A stretch of DNA of 64,000 nt, from positions 106,909 through 170,908 of IMG/VR virus record IMGVR_UViG_3300029319_009044. One strand, 5' to 3'. This document shows positions 51,345 through 58,846 of this stretch, in pieces. Made by a program: the position numbers and the translations under genes. Position 1 is the first letter of the stretch; each line of letters starts with the position of its first letter. The notes below the pieces were generated by a model, which was not told the origin of the DNA, did not search any database, and worked only from the letters and a program-made list of their open reading frames with translations. The DNA comes from a virus.

Positions 51345-52080
51345 TATTTTACTTATAGGAGAGCATTGCATTGACGTGTACCATTACGGCAAATGTAGTA
51401 GATTAAATCCAGAAGCTCCTGTACCTATTTTAAATGAAGAATATATAAGAAAAATAGAAGGAATGGCATCTAATGTTAAAAATAATTTAGTAAATTTAGG
51501 ATTTAAAATCGATCATTACAAAAATGAGGAAATTATAGAAAAGCATAGACTAGTAGATATAAATTATAAACAGCAGCTATTAAGATATGATATCGAAAAT
51601 AAATTAAAAAAAATAGAAGTAAAACATATTGAGGGGGATTACGATATTGTAATCATAAGCGATTATGATAAAGGACTCATTACAAGAAATGTTGCAGAGT
51701 ATATTTGTAATAAGTACAAAGATAAACCTATATTTGTGGATTCAAAGAAGAAAGATCTTACGTGTTATAGTAATTGTTTTTTAAAAATTAATGATAATGA
51801 ATATAATAATTTAAAATCATATAATAAGAGTAACTGTGAGCTAATAATCACAAAAGGTAGATTTGGAGCAACATATAAGTTTAAAAATTATCCAGCTGAA
51901 AAAGTTGATGTTTATGATGTTTGTGGAGCAGGTGATGTATTTTTAGCGGGACTTGTATATGGCTATTCAAAAAGTAAAGATATAATAGAAGGCATTAAGA
52001 TAGCAAATAAGCTAGCAAGTATATCAGTAAGTAAATTTGGAACTTATGTTTTAACTATAAAAGATATAAACACAATTTAA
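51334..52080 (+). CDS. hldA: Heptose-7-phosphate kinase (HldA/RfaE-N-like, PfkB family)
   Basis: 248 residues, shorter than the usual 320. PfkB landmarks: the N-terminal LIGEHCIDVYHYGKCSRLNPEAPVPIL (RfaE pattern D-x-Y-x-x-G-x-x-x-R-x-x-P-E-A-P-V), GMASNVKNNLVNLG and VDVYDVCGAGDVFLAGLVYG with the catalytic GAGD. It would phosphorylate heptose-7-phosphate at position 1. GmhA and GmhB homologues are not in the window, so the pathway relies on the host or genes elsewhere. Confidence 0.85.
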   Translation: MSNNILLIGEHCIDVYHYGKCSRLNPEAPVPILNEEYIRKIEGMASNVKNNLVNLGFKIDHYKNEEIIEKHRLVDINYKQQLLRYDIENKLKKIEVKHIEGDYDIVIISDYDKGLITRNVAEYICNKYKDKPIFVDSKKKDLTCYSNCFLKINDNEYNNLKSYNKSNCELIITKGRFGATYKFKNYPAEKVDVYDVCGAGDVFLAGLVYGYSKSKDIIEGIKIANKLASISVSKFGTYVLTIKDINTI

Positions 52081-52081
52081 G

Positions 52082-52450
52082 ATGAAAAATTTTGCAGAGA
52101 TAAAATACGTACCTAAAGGATGGGGTTATGAGAAATGGATAGTAAACAAAGATGAATATTGTGGCAAAATCTTATGGTTCTCAAAAGGTAAGAAATGCTC
52201 ATGGCACTATCATAAAATAAAAGATGAAGTATTTTACGTACGTAAAGGTAAGCTATTAGTTCGATATGGTTTAGATAAAGACATAACTAAATGCGATGAA
52301 GTATTACTAATTCCTGGAGATAATTTTCACGTACCTGTAGGACTTATACACCAGATGGAAGCTATTGAAGAAACAGAAATGTTTGAATTTTCAACTAAGC
52401 ATAGAGATTCTGATAGTTATAGAGTTCTAGAAGGGGATGTAATTATTTGA
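52082..52450 (+). CDS. Cupin protein (mannose-6-phosphate isomerase type II-like)
   Basis: 122 residues. Cupin motif 1 CSWHYHKIKDEVFYVRKGKLLVRYG and motif 2 PGDNFHVPVGLIHQMEA, with the metal-binding His and Glu set. The VPKGWGYEKWIV start resembles the C-terminal cupin of type II PMI/GMP. It follows the hld genes by 1 base. Sugar isomerase or binding protein. Confidence 0.75.
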   Translation: MKNFAEIKYVPKGWGYEKWIVNKDEYCGKILWFSKGKKCSWHYHKIKDEVFYVRKGKLLVRYGLDKDITKCDEVLLIPGDNFHVPVGLIHQMEAIEETEMFEFSTKHRDSDSYRVLEGDVII

Positions 52451-52472
52451 TTGCATTAACTCATATATAAAT

Positions 52473-52478
52473 TATAAT
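52473..52478 (+). promoter_or_regulatory. Sigma70-like promoter -10 (TATAAT)
   Basis: 5 nt before the ATG at 52484; TTGCAT (52451-52456) gives a -35 with a 16-nt spacer. Confidence 0.55.
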
Positions 52479-52483
52479 AAGAT

Positions 52484-52624
52484 ATGGCAAAAAAGACTAA
52501 TAGTACTACCTGGAAAGTTAGCGATAAAAAACCTAAAAAAACTAGACAAGGAATCTCTAGAAATTCTAAAGGTCATAAAAAATATCGCGGTCAAGGTGGT
52601 CCCTGTAAGCGAAGAAAGAAGTAG
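52484..52624 (+). CDS. Small very basic conserved phage protein
   Basis: 46 residues, about a third Lys/Arg: MAKKTNSTTWKVSDKKPKKT, later HKKYRGQGGPCKRRKK. Likely nucleic-acid binding. Proteins of this type, by recollection, occur in many marine T4-like phages. Separate promoter upstream; function unknown. Confidence 0.65.
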   Translation: MAKKTNSTTWKVSDKKPKKTRQGISRNSKGHKKYRGQGGPCKRRKK

Positions 52625-52642
52625 TTTTCTACGTTAACAACG

Positions 52643-52650
52643 CATAAATA
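52643..52650 (+). promoter_or_regulatory. Late promoter octamer CATAAATA
   Basis: 5 nt before the ATG at 52656; drives the DUF1549/DUF1501 gene pair. Confidence 0.65.
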
Positions 52651-52655
52651 TTGTT

Positions 52656-54395
52656 ATGGTGAAAGCTATAACAATATTTTTATGTCTACTTTGCTCTAAT
52701 ATTCTAGCAAATCAAATAGATCATAGTAAAGAAATAGATAAAATTATTGCTAATGATCTTAAAAATAAAAGAATTGAGTTACCTATAGTAGTTAACCCCT
52801 TTGTATTTGTAAGAAGAGCGTATATCGATATTGCTGGTAGAGTTCCAACATATCAAGAATGGAAGACGTTTATAAAGAGACCTGATAGGAAAAAATTAAT
52901 TGAAGATCTTCAAAACTCTAAAGGTTATACTGAAAGTATGTTTAACTTTTATGCTGATCTTCTTAGAATAAAGAGACGTCTTTCAAACAATATTGATGGT
53001 GATACATATATAACTTGGGTTAAACAAGAAATAGAAAATAATACACCATATGATGAGTTTATTAAAAAGATATTAACTGCAGAAGGTAACATATGGGAAA
53101 ATCCAGAAGTGGGTTATTTCTTAAGAGATGAAGGGATGCTTCTCGATAATGTTAGTAATACATTTCAAGCTTTTGCTGGAATGAATATAAGTTGCGCGCA
53201 ATGTCATGATCACCCATTTGATGATTGGACGCAGATGGATTATTATAATATGTCAGCATTCTTTACACAGTTAAATACTAGAGGTAAAAAAGAAGATAGA
53301 AAAGAGTTTCAGCGATTAAGAAAAGAAGCTGAAGAGTTAGATAAATCTGGAAAGCAAAAAGGGTCAACAAATAGAATCGGGCAATTTTATAGACATGGTT
53401 ATCAGCATACTATAGTGCAGGATCAAGATAAAAAATTAAAGCTTCCTGATGATTATAAGTATAGAGATGCTGAACCCGGAGAAGTAGTAAAGGCCGAAAC
53501 TGCAGTAGGGGATAGAGTTAAAGAAAAGCGTAAGAGAGAAGGGTTAAGAGAAAGTTTCGCAAATTGGTTAGCTAATGACACGCATCCAACATTTGCTGCT
53601 AATATTGTAAACCGGTTGTGGGATAGATCATTTGGCTTTCCGTTAATAGATAATTTAAATGAAGTAGCTTTATTTGATGAAATAAAGGATGGGCGTAACA
53701 CTCGATTAATAGAATACTTAGTTAAAGTAATGAAAGAGGTTGATTATGATTTGAAGAAGTTCAATAATATTTTATATAATACAAAGTTCTATCAAGCTAA
53801 AATTGATCCGGATAACGAGTTTAAAGGACCTGTTCTAAGAAGAATGACAAGTGCACAATTGTGGGACTCTATAGTAACTTTATATCAAGGCGACCCAGAC
53901 AAGTGGCAGCCTAAGGATAGGAAGCAGGATTATATAGATCTGTTTACAGGTCTACAATCTATGCCTGTAGATGAAGCTTTAAAAAAATGGAATCAATATA
54001 CTAAAATAAGAGGTAGTTATTATGAAGGAGCTCCTAAAATAAAGGGTAATTTAGTAGTTAGATCATCGCATATATTTGAAGGTAGAAATGCAAACTTTTT
54101 AAGAGAGTTTGGTAGGTCTGATAGAGAGCTTATTGAAACCGGGAACGAACAACCAAACATAACTCAAATATTAAATTTAATGAACGGCAATGTAACACAA
54201 GCGCTTCAAGATCCTAATGGTTATGTAGCTAATCAAGCAAAAGATATGAAGCGAGAATTAGGAATGAATATAATTTTTATATCATATATTGGAAGAGCTC
54301 CTAATGATAAAGAAAGAGAATTATTAAAAGACGCAAGTTACGAAGATGTAGTATGGATACTAATTAACTCACATGAATTTAAACTAATAAGCTAA
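52656..54395 (+). CDS. Secreted DUF1549-DUF1553 protein (PVC-type) with C-x-x-C-H
   Basis: 579 residues with a signal peptide (MVKAITIFLCLLCSNILA). DUF1549 (PSCyt2): VRRAYIDIAGRVPTYQEWKTFI, NFYADLLRIKRR, EVGYFLRD, and NISCAQCHDHPFDDW with Cys180, Cys183, His184 resembling a heme c site. DUF1553 (PSD1): FAANIVNRLWDRSFGFPLIDNLN, RLIEYLVKVMKEVDYDLKKFNNIL, RRMTSAQLWDSIVTLY. These domains are abundant in Planctomycetes and Verrucomicrobia and of unknown function. It is normal-sized to slightly small for the family (often 700-1000 aa). Late promoter upstream; one base from its DUF1501 partner. Confidence 0.93.
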   Translation: MVKAITIFLCLLCSNILANQIDHSKEIDKIIANDLKNKRIELPIVVNPFVFVRRAYIDIAGRVPTYQEWKTFIKRPDRKKLIEDLQNSKGYTESMFNFYADLLRIKRRLSNNIDGDTYITWVKQEIENNTPYDEFIKKILTAEGNIWENPEVGYFLRDEGMLLDNVSNTFQAFAGMNISCAQCHDHPFDDWTQMDYYNMSAFFTQLNTRGKKEDRKEFQRLRKEAEELDKSGKQKGSTNRIGQFYRHGYQHTIVQDQDKKLKLPDDYKYRDAEPGEVVKAETAVGDRVKEKRKREGLRESFANWLANDTHPTFAANIVNRLWDRSFGFPLIDNLNEVALFDEIKDGRNTRLIEYLVKVMKEVDYDLKKFNNILYNTKFYQAKIDPDNEFKGPVLRRMTSAQLWDSIVTLYQGDPDKWQPKDRKQDYIDLFTGLQSMPVDEALKKWNQYTKIRGSYYEGAPKIKGNLVVRSSHIFEGRNANFLREFGRSDRELIETGNEQPNITQILNLMNGNVTQALQDPNGYVANQAKDMKRELGMNIIFISYIGRAPNDKERELLKDASYEDVVWILINSHEFKLIS

Positions 54396-54396
54396 T

Positions 54397-55599
54397 ATGA
54401 ACAGACGACTATTTATACAAACCCTAGCAGCATCTACTTACGGTCTTAAGACATTAGATGCTAAAGATGCACCAATTGCTTCTAAAGCTAAAAATGTTAT
54501 TTACATTTGCTTAGATGGAGGTATGAGCCATATTGACTCTTTTGATCCTAAAGATGATAAAGAGGTAATGGGTGATACTACAAAGATAAGCACTAAGGTA
54601 AGTGGTATTGAATTAGGTAACAGATTACCTAAATTAGCAGAAGTAGTAGATAAAATGTCAATTATAAGATCTACTCATTCTAAAACTGGTGCTCATGAAC
54701 AAGCTCAATACCTTAATAGAACATCTTATAGACAGATAGGTAGTATAGTACATCCTAGTTTGGGTTCTTGGGTAGCTCATATTCAAGATAGAGAAAAAGA
54801 TATTCCGGATTATGTTTTAATTTCTGGGTCTTCTGCTCATCCTAATTCTGGATTTTTACCTAAGGTAAAATCTCCTCTTCCTATTATAGATCCAAATGGC
54901 GGGTTAAAAAATTCTAAAGTAGATAGTAAGCTAGAAGAGAGAATGAACATATTAAGAGAAATTAATAGTAAATTTAAAGCTCCGTTAGCTACAGAGTATA
55001 ATGAGTTCTATGACAATACAGTAAGATTTTTAAAATCTAAAGATTTAGAATTATTTGACTTAACTAAAGAAAAGCCAGAAGCGAGATCTGCATATGGTAA
55101 TACTAAATTAGGACAGGGATGTCTTTTAGCTAAGCGTTTAATTAAAGGAGACATTAAGTTTATAGAGATTAATAACGGCGGTTGGGATACACATGTAGAC
55201 AACTTTACTAAGTTGGATAATAAGCTCAAAGAAGTGGATGATGCATTAAGTGCGCTAGTATTGGATCTAGATAGTGAAGGTCTTTTAGATACAACGCTAA
55301 TAGCTCTTGTAACTGAGTTTGGTAGAACCCCTAAGATAAATGTTAATGATGGTCGTGATCATCATCCATCTTGTTATTCAACAGTTCTTATAGGAGCAGG
55401 AGTTAAGGGTGGTTATGTAGCTGGTGAGACAAATAAATCAGCTTCTAAAGTAACTAAAGACCCTTATACTATATCCGATATTAATGCCACTATAGCTCAT
55501 CTATTAGGTATTGAAGCTGAAAAAGAAAGATTTTCTCCTACAGGAAGGCCATTTAAGGTTGCTAATAAAGGTGAAATAATTAAAGATATTTTAGCATAA
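54397..55599 (+). CDS. DUF1501 protein with Tat-like signal (sulfatase/alkaline-phosphatase-like fold)
   Basis: 400 residues. The start MNRRLFIQTLAAS is a twin-arginine-type signal. The fold landmarks of DUF1501: NVIYICLDGGMSHIDSFDPK (metal Asp), MSIIRSTHSKTGAHEQAQY, HPSLGSWVAHI, NNGGWDTHVDNF and TLIALVTEFGRTPKIN, DGRDHHPSCYSTVLIGAGVKGG (metal His/Asp). In PVC genomes it is commonly just after DUF1549/1553 genes, exactly as here. Proposed function is unknown. Two-gene operon with one base between, followed by a strong terminator. Confidence 0.93.
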   Translation: MNRRLFIQTLAASTYGLKTLDAKDAPIASKAKNVIYICLDGGMSHIDSFDPKDDKEVMGDTTKISTKVSGIELGNRLPKLAEVVDKMSIIRSTHSKTGAHEQAQYLNRTSYRQIGSIVHPSLGSWVAHIQDREKDIPDYVLISGSSAHPNSGFLPKVKSPLPIIDPNGGLKNSKVDSKLEERMNILREINSKFKAPLATEYNEFYDNTVRFLKSKDLELFDLTKEKPEARSAYGNTKLGQGCLLAKRLIKGDIKFIEINNGGWDTHVDNFTKLDNKLKEVDDALSALVLDLDSEGLLDTTLIALVTEFGRTPKINVNDGRDHHPSCYSTVLIGAGVKGGYVAGETNKSASKVTKDPYTISDINATIAHLLGIEAEKERFSPTGRPFKVANKGEIIKDILA

Positions 55600-55631
55600 A
55601 AAAAGCGTCCTTGTATACAAGGACGCTTTTT
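55600..55631. terminator. Bidirectional terminator
   Basis: Perfect 14-bp inverted repeat (A-tract, GCGTCCTTG, TATA loop, CAAGGACGC, T-tract) that begins right after the DUF1501 stop and ends 18 bases before the stop of the convergent barrel gene, so it serves both. Confidence 0.95.
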
Positions 55632-55649
55632 GTGAGGTTTATAGTTAAA

Positions 55650-56123
55650 TTAAAACTCGAATGAAAGACCAAGTCTAAGCTCGGTATCATCATCTTCAGC
55701 GTCAAAATCGTAACCTAAGGTATAAGTAGCAAATACTGCTTTACCATCACCGATCTCATACGATACACCAGCACCAGCACGAATGTCGAATCCAATATCG
55801 TCTGTATCAACCCAATTAAGGCCAACACCACCAATAGCAGAAACAGTACATCCATAAACTTCAGTCACATCGTAAGATGCACCAAGGTCGAAATTAAGAT
55901 CACCGCTACCAAATTCAACAGCAGGCTTAAGATCTACCTCAACACCAGCGAGGGCGATTGGAGCAGTAGTACCAACAACAAGACTATAATCACCATCGGT
56001 CTTTGATACACCAATGCTATAGTCAGTTAATTCAACACCTGCTACAGTTGCAGCTGCAGCGGGTCCAACAAAGGCCACAAAAGCAAAAGCAGTTGCAGCG
56101 AGTAATGTAGTTACTTTTTTCAT
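55650..56123 (-). CDS. Small outer-membrane beta-barrel-like protein
   Basis: 157 residues from the ATG at 56123 (an upstream start at 56150 is rejected: it runs over the promoter). Sec signal MKKVTTLLAATAFAFVAF ending PAAAA. Alternating strands such as YSIGVSKTDGDYSLVVGTT, NFDLGASYDVTEVYG, GFDIRAGAGVSYEIGDGKAVFATYTLGYDF and a terminal LRLGLSFEF ending in Phe, the BAM recognition signal. It has visibly higher G+C and more host-like codon use than neighbours. Phage OMPs can alter the host surface. Late octamer 7 nt upstream. Confidence 0.78.
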   Translation of the reverse strand: MKKVTTLLAATAFAFVAFVGPAAAATVAGVELTDYSIGVSKTDGDYSLVVGTTAPIALAGVEVDLKPAVEFGSGDLNFDLGASYDVTEVYGCTVSAIGGVGLNWVDTDDIGFDIRAGAGVSYEIGDGKAVFATYTLGYDFDAEDDDTELRLGLSFEF

Positions 56124-56130
56124 ATATCTA

Positions 56131-56138
56131 TATTTATT
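56131..56138 (-). promoter_or_regulatory. Late promoter octamer AATAAATA
   Basis: 7 nt before the ATG at 56123. Confidence 0.55.
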
Positions 56139-56162
56139 ATATAATATCAATATATAGATGCA

Positions 56163-56170
56163 ACTAAATA
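56163..56170 (+). promoter_or_regulatory. Late-promoter variant ACTAAATA
   Basis: 5 nt before the ATG at 56176. Confidence 0.5.
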
Positions 56171-56175
56171 TTTAA

Positions 56176-56505
56176 ATGAGGCCAGTAATTTTTTATGAAG
56201 GTATAGTTGCGCCTCCTTCAGAATCTGGAGCTGTTCGCTCTGTATGTTTGTATGGTAAGGTTTTTATAGATTCTAACCTTCCCTTTTTATTAGAAACTAC
56301 CCAAGAAAATAAAGATATATATTATGATTGGATAAAGAAAGTTGGATTAACAGATTTTATAAAAGAGATAGTAACTGCTGAAGAAAAAGTAAAAGGTTTA
56401 AGAATATCTGAAGATAAAAAAAGAGATCCTTGTCTTACTATATCAAGAGTATCATTAGATAATTTAGATCATATTGTAAATATGTTAAAATATTCTAATT
56501 TTTAA
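56176..56505 (+). CDS. Uncharacterised phage protein
   Basis: 109 residues (MRPVIFYEGIVAPPSESGAV, then DIYYDWIKKVGLTDFIKEIVTAEEKVKG). No signal peptide or membrane segment. Overlaps the convergent lysozyme gene by 4 bases. No family recognised. Confidence 0.55.
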   Translation: MRPVIFYEGIVAPPSESGAVRSVCLYGKVFIDSNLPFLLETTQENKDIYYDWIKKVGLTDFIKEIVTAEEKVKGLRISEDKKRDPCLTISRVSLDNLDHIVNMLKYSNF

Positions 56506-57314
56506 TTATTTTTATTTGCTAATATACTAGCGTTTCTTTCCATACGCTTTACTACTCCATCTCTACCTTTACTCTTACGTCTTTTATACTCTTTATGATC
56601 AAGGTATTCATTAGCAGCTTTTATGTTTTCCCCTCTTTGTAAAAGCTTTACCCATTGCATACCAGGTAGAAGGTCACCTCTATAGCTAATATCAAGTAAA
56701 ACTGCTGCTTGTTCATCATTAAGGTCATTGAAAGATAAACCAAAAATTTCTTTTACTCGATTTAAATGAAAGTTTAACTTTTTATCAAAAAGCTTTTCAG
56801 CGAATTCTGGAGATATAGAACTACCATATTTTTTAACCCATTTATTCTTAGCTGCTAATGATCCATCTCCAATTTTATTTCCTATACCTATAGTATAAAC
56901 ACCGACATCATCTCTATATGGTTTTAAGAATTTTTTATTTCTAGGTTCACTAATATCAGTACCATATATTTCTACCGGTTTAATTAAATTACCTGCTAGA
57001 GTTAAAACACTATCTTCGTCTTTATCAGGCGGTAAATCATCTACAGTAGATTTTTTCTCTTTAGGCTCCGGAGGTAAGTAACTATTTTTATCTCTTGTTT
57101 CATATTGCTTTAAGTATTCATCTGCAGCTCTATGAAAGTTAGATGATGAAGGCATTATATCTTCAACTCTATCTATAGCGTTAATTTTTTGCTCTATAGG
57201 TTCTGGTCGCTTATCTAAGTAATCTTGTATTTTTTCTGCCGAAAAAGGAGCGGAACCTATAGCTAATAAGCCAAGTACTATTTCTTTCATACCTTCGTCA
57301 AACTGTTGAGTCAC
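56502..57314 (-). CDS. GH24 phage lysozyme-like protein
   Basis: 270 residues from the GTG at 57314, set by a late octamer 5 nt upstream; the longer frame enters the tmRNA gene and is rejected. N-terminal 110 residues are a helical/Pro-rich region beginning TQQFDEGMKEIVLGLLAIGSAPF (maybe a membrane-tethering helix). From about residue 120 a T4-lysozyme (GH24) domain: LKPYRDDVGVYTIGIGNKIGDG, LNFHLNRVKEIFG, NDLNDEQAAVLLDISYRGDLLPGM, VKRMERNASIL. The expected catalytic Glu should lie in IKPVEIYGTDISEPR. It is a second muralytic enzyme besides the amidase and hub lysozyme. Confidence 0.75.
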   Translation of the reverse strand: MTQQFDEGMKEIVLGLLAIGSAPFSAEKIQDYLDKRPEPIEQKINAIDRVEDIMPSSSNFHRAADEYLKQYETRDKNSYLPPEPKEKKSTVDDLPPDKDEDSVLTLAGNLIKPVEIYGTDISEPRNKKFLKPYRDDVGVYTIGIGNKIGDGSLAAKNKWVKKYGSSISPEFAEKLFDKKLNFHLNRVKEIFGLSFNDLNDEQAAVLLDISYRGDLLPGMQWVKLLQRGENIKAANEYLDHKEYKRRKSKGRDGVVKRMERNASILANKNN

Positions 57315-57319
57315 GTATA

Positions 57320-57327
57320 TATTTATT
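57320..57327 (-). promoter_or_regulatory. Late promoter octamer AATAAATA
   Basis: 5 nt before the GTG at 57314, and 17 bases downstream of the tmRNA 3' end. Confidence 0.65.
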
Positions 57328-57343
57328 ATAAAGGTGTTCCTAT

Positions 57344-57753
57344 TGGTGGAGGTGAGGGGAGTCGAACCCCTGTCCATTAAGTTATCAAAATAACTGTCTA
57401 CATACTTAGATATATTCTATTTTAAGGATATATGGTTATATCAACCATCCTACATTTCTTTTATCAGTAATGCTTTGACTTAGCTTAAAATTACATTAAT
57501 TGCTAAAATTAATAACTCATTACATTACCCAAACACTTTAATGAGAATCCATGTTTGTTTTTATGCGGCGAGAAGGGCTTCTTCTTGAACCAAGAACGCG
57601 TCAGGGTTGTTGAAGATTGCTTCTGCTTCCGCAAGAAGGTCTGCTTCTTCTTGTTCTGCAGTTATGTATTTAATCGGCTTTTAACGTGGCCAACCGATCA
57701 ACCACGATATGCGAGCTATAAATCCAATATAATGTCGAATCCATTGCACCCCC
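57344..57753 (-). ncRNA. ssrA: tmRNA (ssrA) with an unusually long proteolysis tag
   Basis: About 410 nt, one piece. 5' end GGGGGTGCAATGGATTCGAC (57753-57734); the 3' end has the T-arm GGGGTTCGACTCCCC, acceptor strand CACCTCC, discriminator A and encoded CCA (57346-57344). GGGGGTG pairs with CACCTCC with one G-U as in E. coli. The tag ORF starts at the resume codon GCA (57659) and ends with GCC GCA TAA (57561-57563): 32 residues beginning AEQEEADLL and ending QEEALLAA. Typical tags are 8-15 residues. It rescues stalled ribosomes and marks the peptide for degradation. Upstream ATTAAATA may be its promoter. Confidence 0.96.
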
Positions 57754-57757
57754 TAGC

Positions 57758-57765
57758 TATTTAAT
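57758..57765 (-). promoter_or_regulatory. Late-promoter variant ATTAAATA for tmRNA
   Basis: Ends 4 nt before the tmRNA 5' end at 57753, so transcription could begin at or next to the mature end. Confidence 0.5.
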
Positions 57766-57827
57766 GCAGCGACAGAATAGAACTGAACAACCACATTTTT
57801 TATCACACATACAAATAGTGTAAAATA

Positions 57828-58205
57828 TTACTTTTTTCCCGGCTTAGGTCCTTTACCCTTTCCTTTACCTTTAGGTCCTTTACCCTTACCTTCAGGACGC
57901 TTACCTTCAGGTCTAGGGCCTCTACGCTTTTTCATAGCTTCTGCTGCAGCTTTACGCTCTTCTGCACTAAGCTTACCATCTCCGTCTTTATCAAATTTTT
58001 CAAGAATCATTTTTTTTCTAGCCTCACCAGCAGCTTTACGCTCAGCTTCATCTAACTTACCATCACCATTCTTATCAAATTTTTCAATCCACTGTTTAAT
58101 ACCTGGCTTACTACGATCTTTTCTTCCTTCTTCCTTTTCAGGAGTACCACTTGCTACTGCAAGTCCTGCTGCAAATGCGACGAGCGCAAACAATTTAATT
58201 TTCAT
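57828..58205 (-). CDS. Secreted EF-hand protein with basic Gly/Lys/Pro tail
   Basis: 125 residues with signal MKIKLFALVAFAAGLAVASG. Two classical EF-hands: DKNGDGKLDEAE and DKDGDGKLSAEE, with all calcium ligands. The last 35 residues are a repeat-like PEGKGKGPKGKGKG tail. Such small EF-hand proteins are common in PVC and related bacteria, so this may be host-derived. Unusual for a phage; could bind calcium and polyanionic polysaccharide. Late octamer 5 nt upstream. Confidence 0.88.
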   Translation of the reverse strand: MKIKLFALVAFAAGLAVASGTPEKEEGRKDRSKPGIKQWIEKFDKNGDGKLDEAERKAAGEARKKMILEKFDKDGDGKLSAEERKAAAEAMKKRRGPRPEGKRPEGKGKGPKGKGKGKGPKPGKK

Positions 58206-58210
58206 ATATG

Positions 58211-58218
58211 TATTTATT
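58211..58218 (-). promoter_or_regulatory. Late promoter octamer AATAAATA
   Basis: 5 nt before the ATG at 58205. Confidence 0.65.
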
Positions 58219-58240
58219 ATAACGTAATGTTTATATAATG

Positions 58241-58768
58241 CTACTTAAAAACTGGATCTAATAGGAGATCGACAAATCTCTTAATGGTCTTATATATTTT
58301 TGACTTAGTCGTGAATCCCCATCTCTTAGGAGCTTCAACTCTAATAAATGATCTAAAATCAGTACCCATTTCTGATTGTCTTGCATACCAATCACATACC
58401 ATCTCCGCAACTTGCGCATCATTCATAGCAGTTATACCATCAACATGGTATTCAGGATGATGATCATTAGTTTGTTGATGTTGATGTATAGCTAATTTTA
58501 AAGCTTGTTTATCTTCATCTCTATGGAGGGTATCCCACTCTATGCCTTGGAACTTTGATAGATCATGTTTACTACAACGCTGTAAAAGACGTCTAGCTAA
58601 ATCTAAATCATTTTCTGTTTCAGCATTATCGATAAGTCTTGTTGCCAATTTTAAAGCAGCTGATCTTACTGCTTGTGTATGCTCCCATACAGATAATAAT
58701 CTACGTCTATAATCTTCTCTAATTTCAAGAGGGAGAGTCGCTGATCCATCATTTTGCTCTTTATCCAT
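58241..58768 (-). CDS. DUF5662-like, HD-type metal-binding protein
   Basis: 175 residues. His-rich helical pattern: WEHTQAVRSAALKL, CSKHDLSKFQGIEW (an HD pair), LAIHQHQQTNDHHPEYHVDGI and MVCDWYARQSEMGT. This spacing is the DUF5662 phage family, whose fold resembles HD phosphohydrolases. A nucleotide phosphohydrolase role is possible. It is alone between two other minus genes, with no clear octamer upstream. Confidence 0.7.
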   Translation of the reverse strand: MDKEQNDGSATLPLEIREDYRRRLLSVWEHTQAVRSAALKLATRLIDNAETENDLDLARRLLQRCSKHDLSKFQGIEWDTLHRDEDKQALKLAIHQHQQTNDHHPEYHVDGITAMNDAQVAEMVCDWYARQSEMGTDFRSFIRVEAPKRWGFTTKSKIYKTIKRFVDLLLDPVFK

Positions 58769-58846
58769 AACTTTAGATAATTAAGCCTCCGAGTAAAATA
58801 TATGTATAATGAGGATCGATCATACATATATATTTATTCTAATTAA

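Noticed and set aside
57344-57372. Isolated tRNA T-arm
   Set aside because: GGGGTTCGACTCCCC belongs to the tmRNA tRNA-like end; no anticodon arm is near. I found no tRNA genes in the window.
57315-57377. N-terminal extension of the lysozyme frame
   Set aside because: It reads through the late promoter and the tmRNA 3' end; the GTG 5 nt after the octamer is the better start.
57555-57764. Plus-strand ORF over the tmRNA
   Set aside because: It is antisense to the tmRNA tag and 5' domain, with no independent support.
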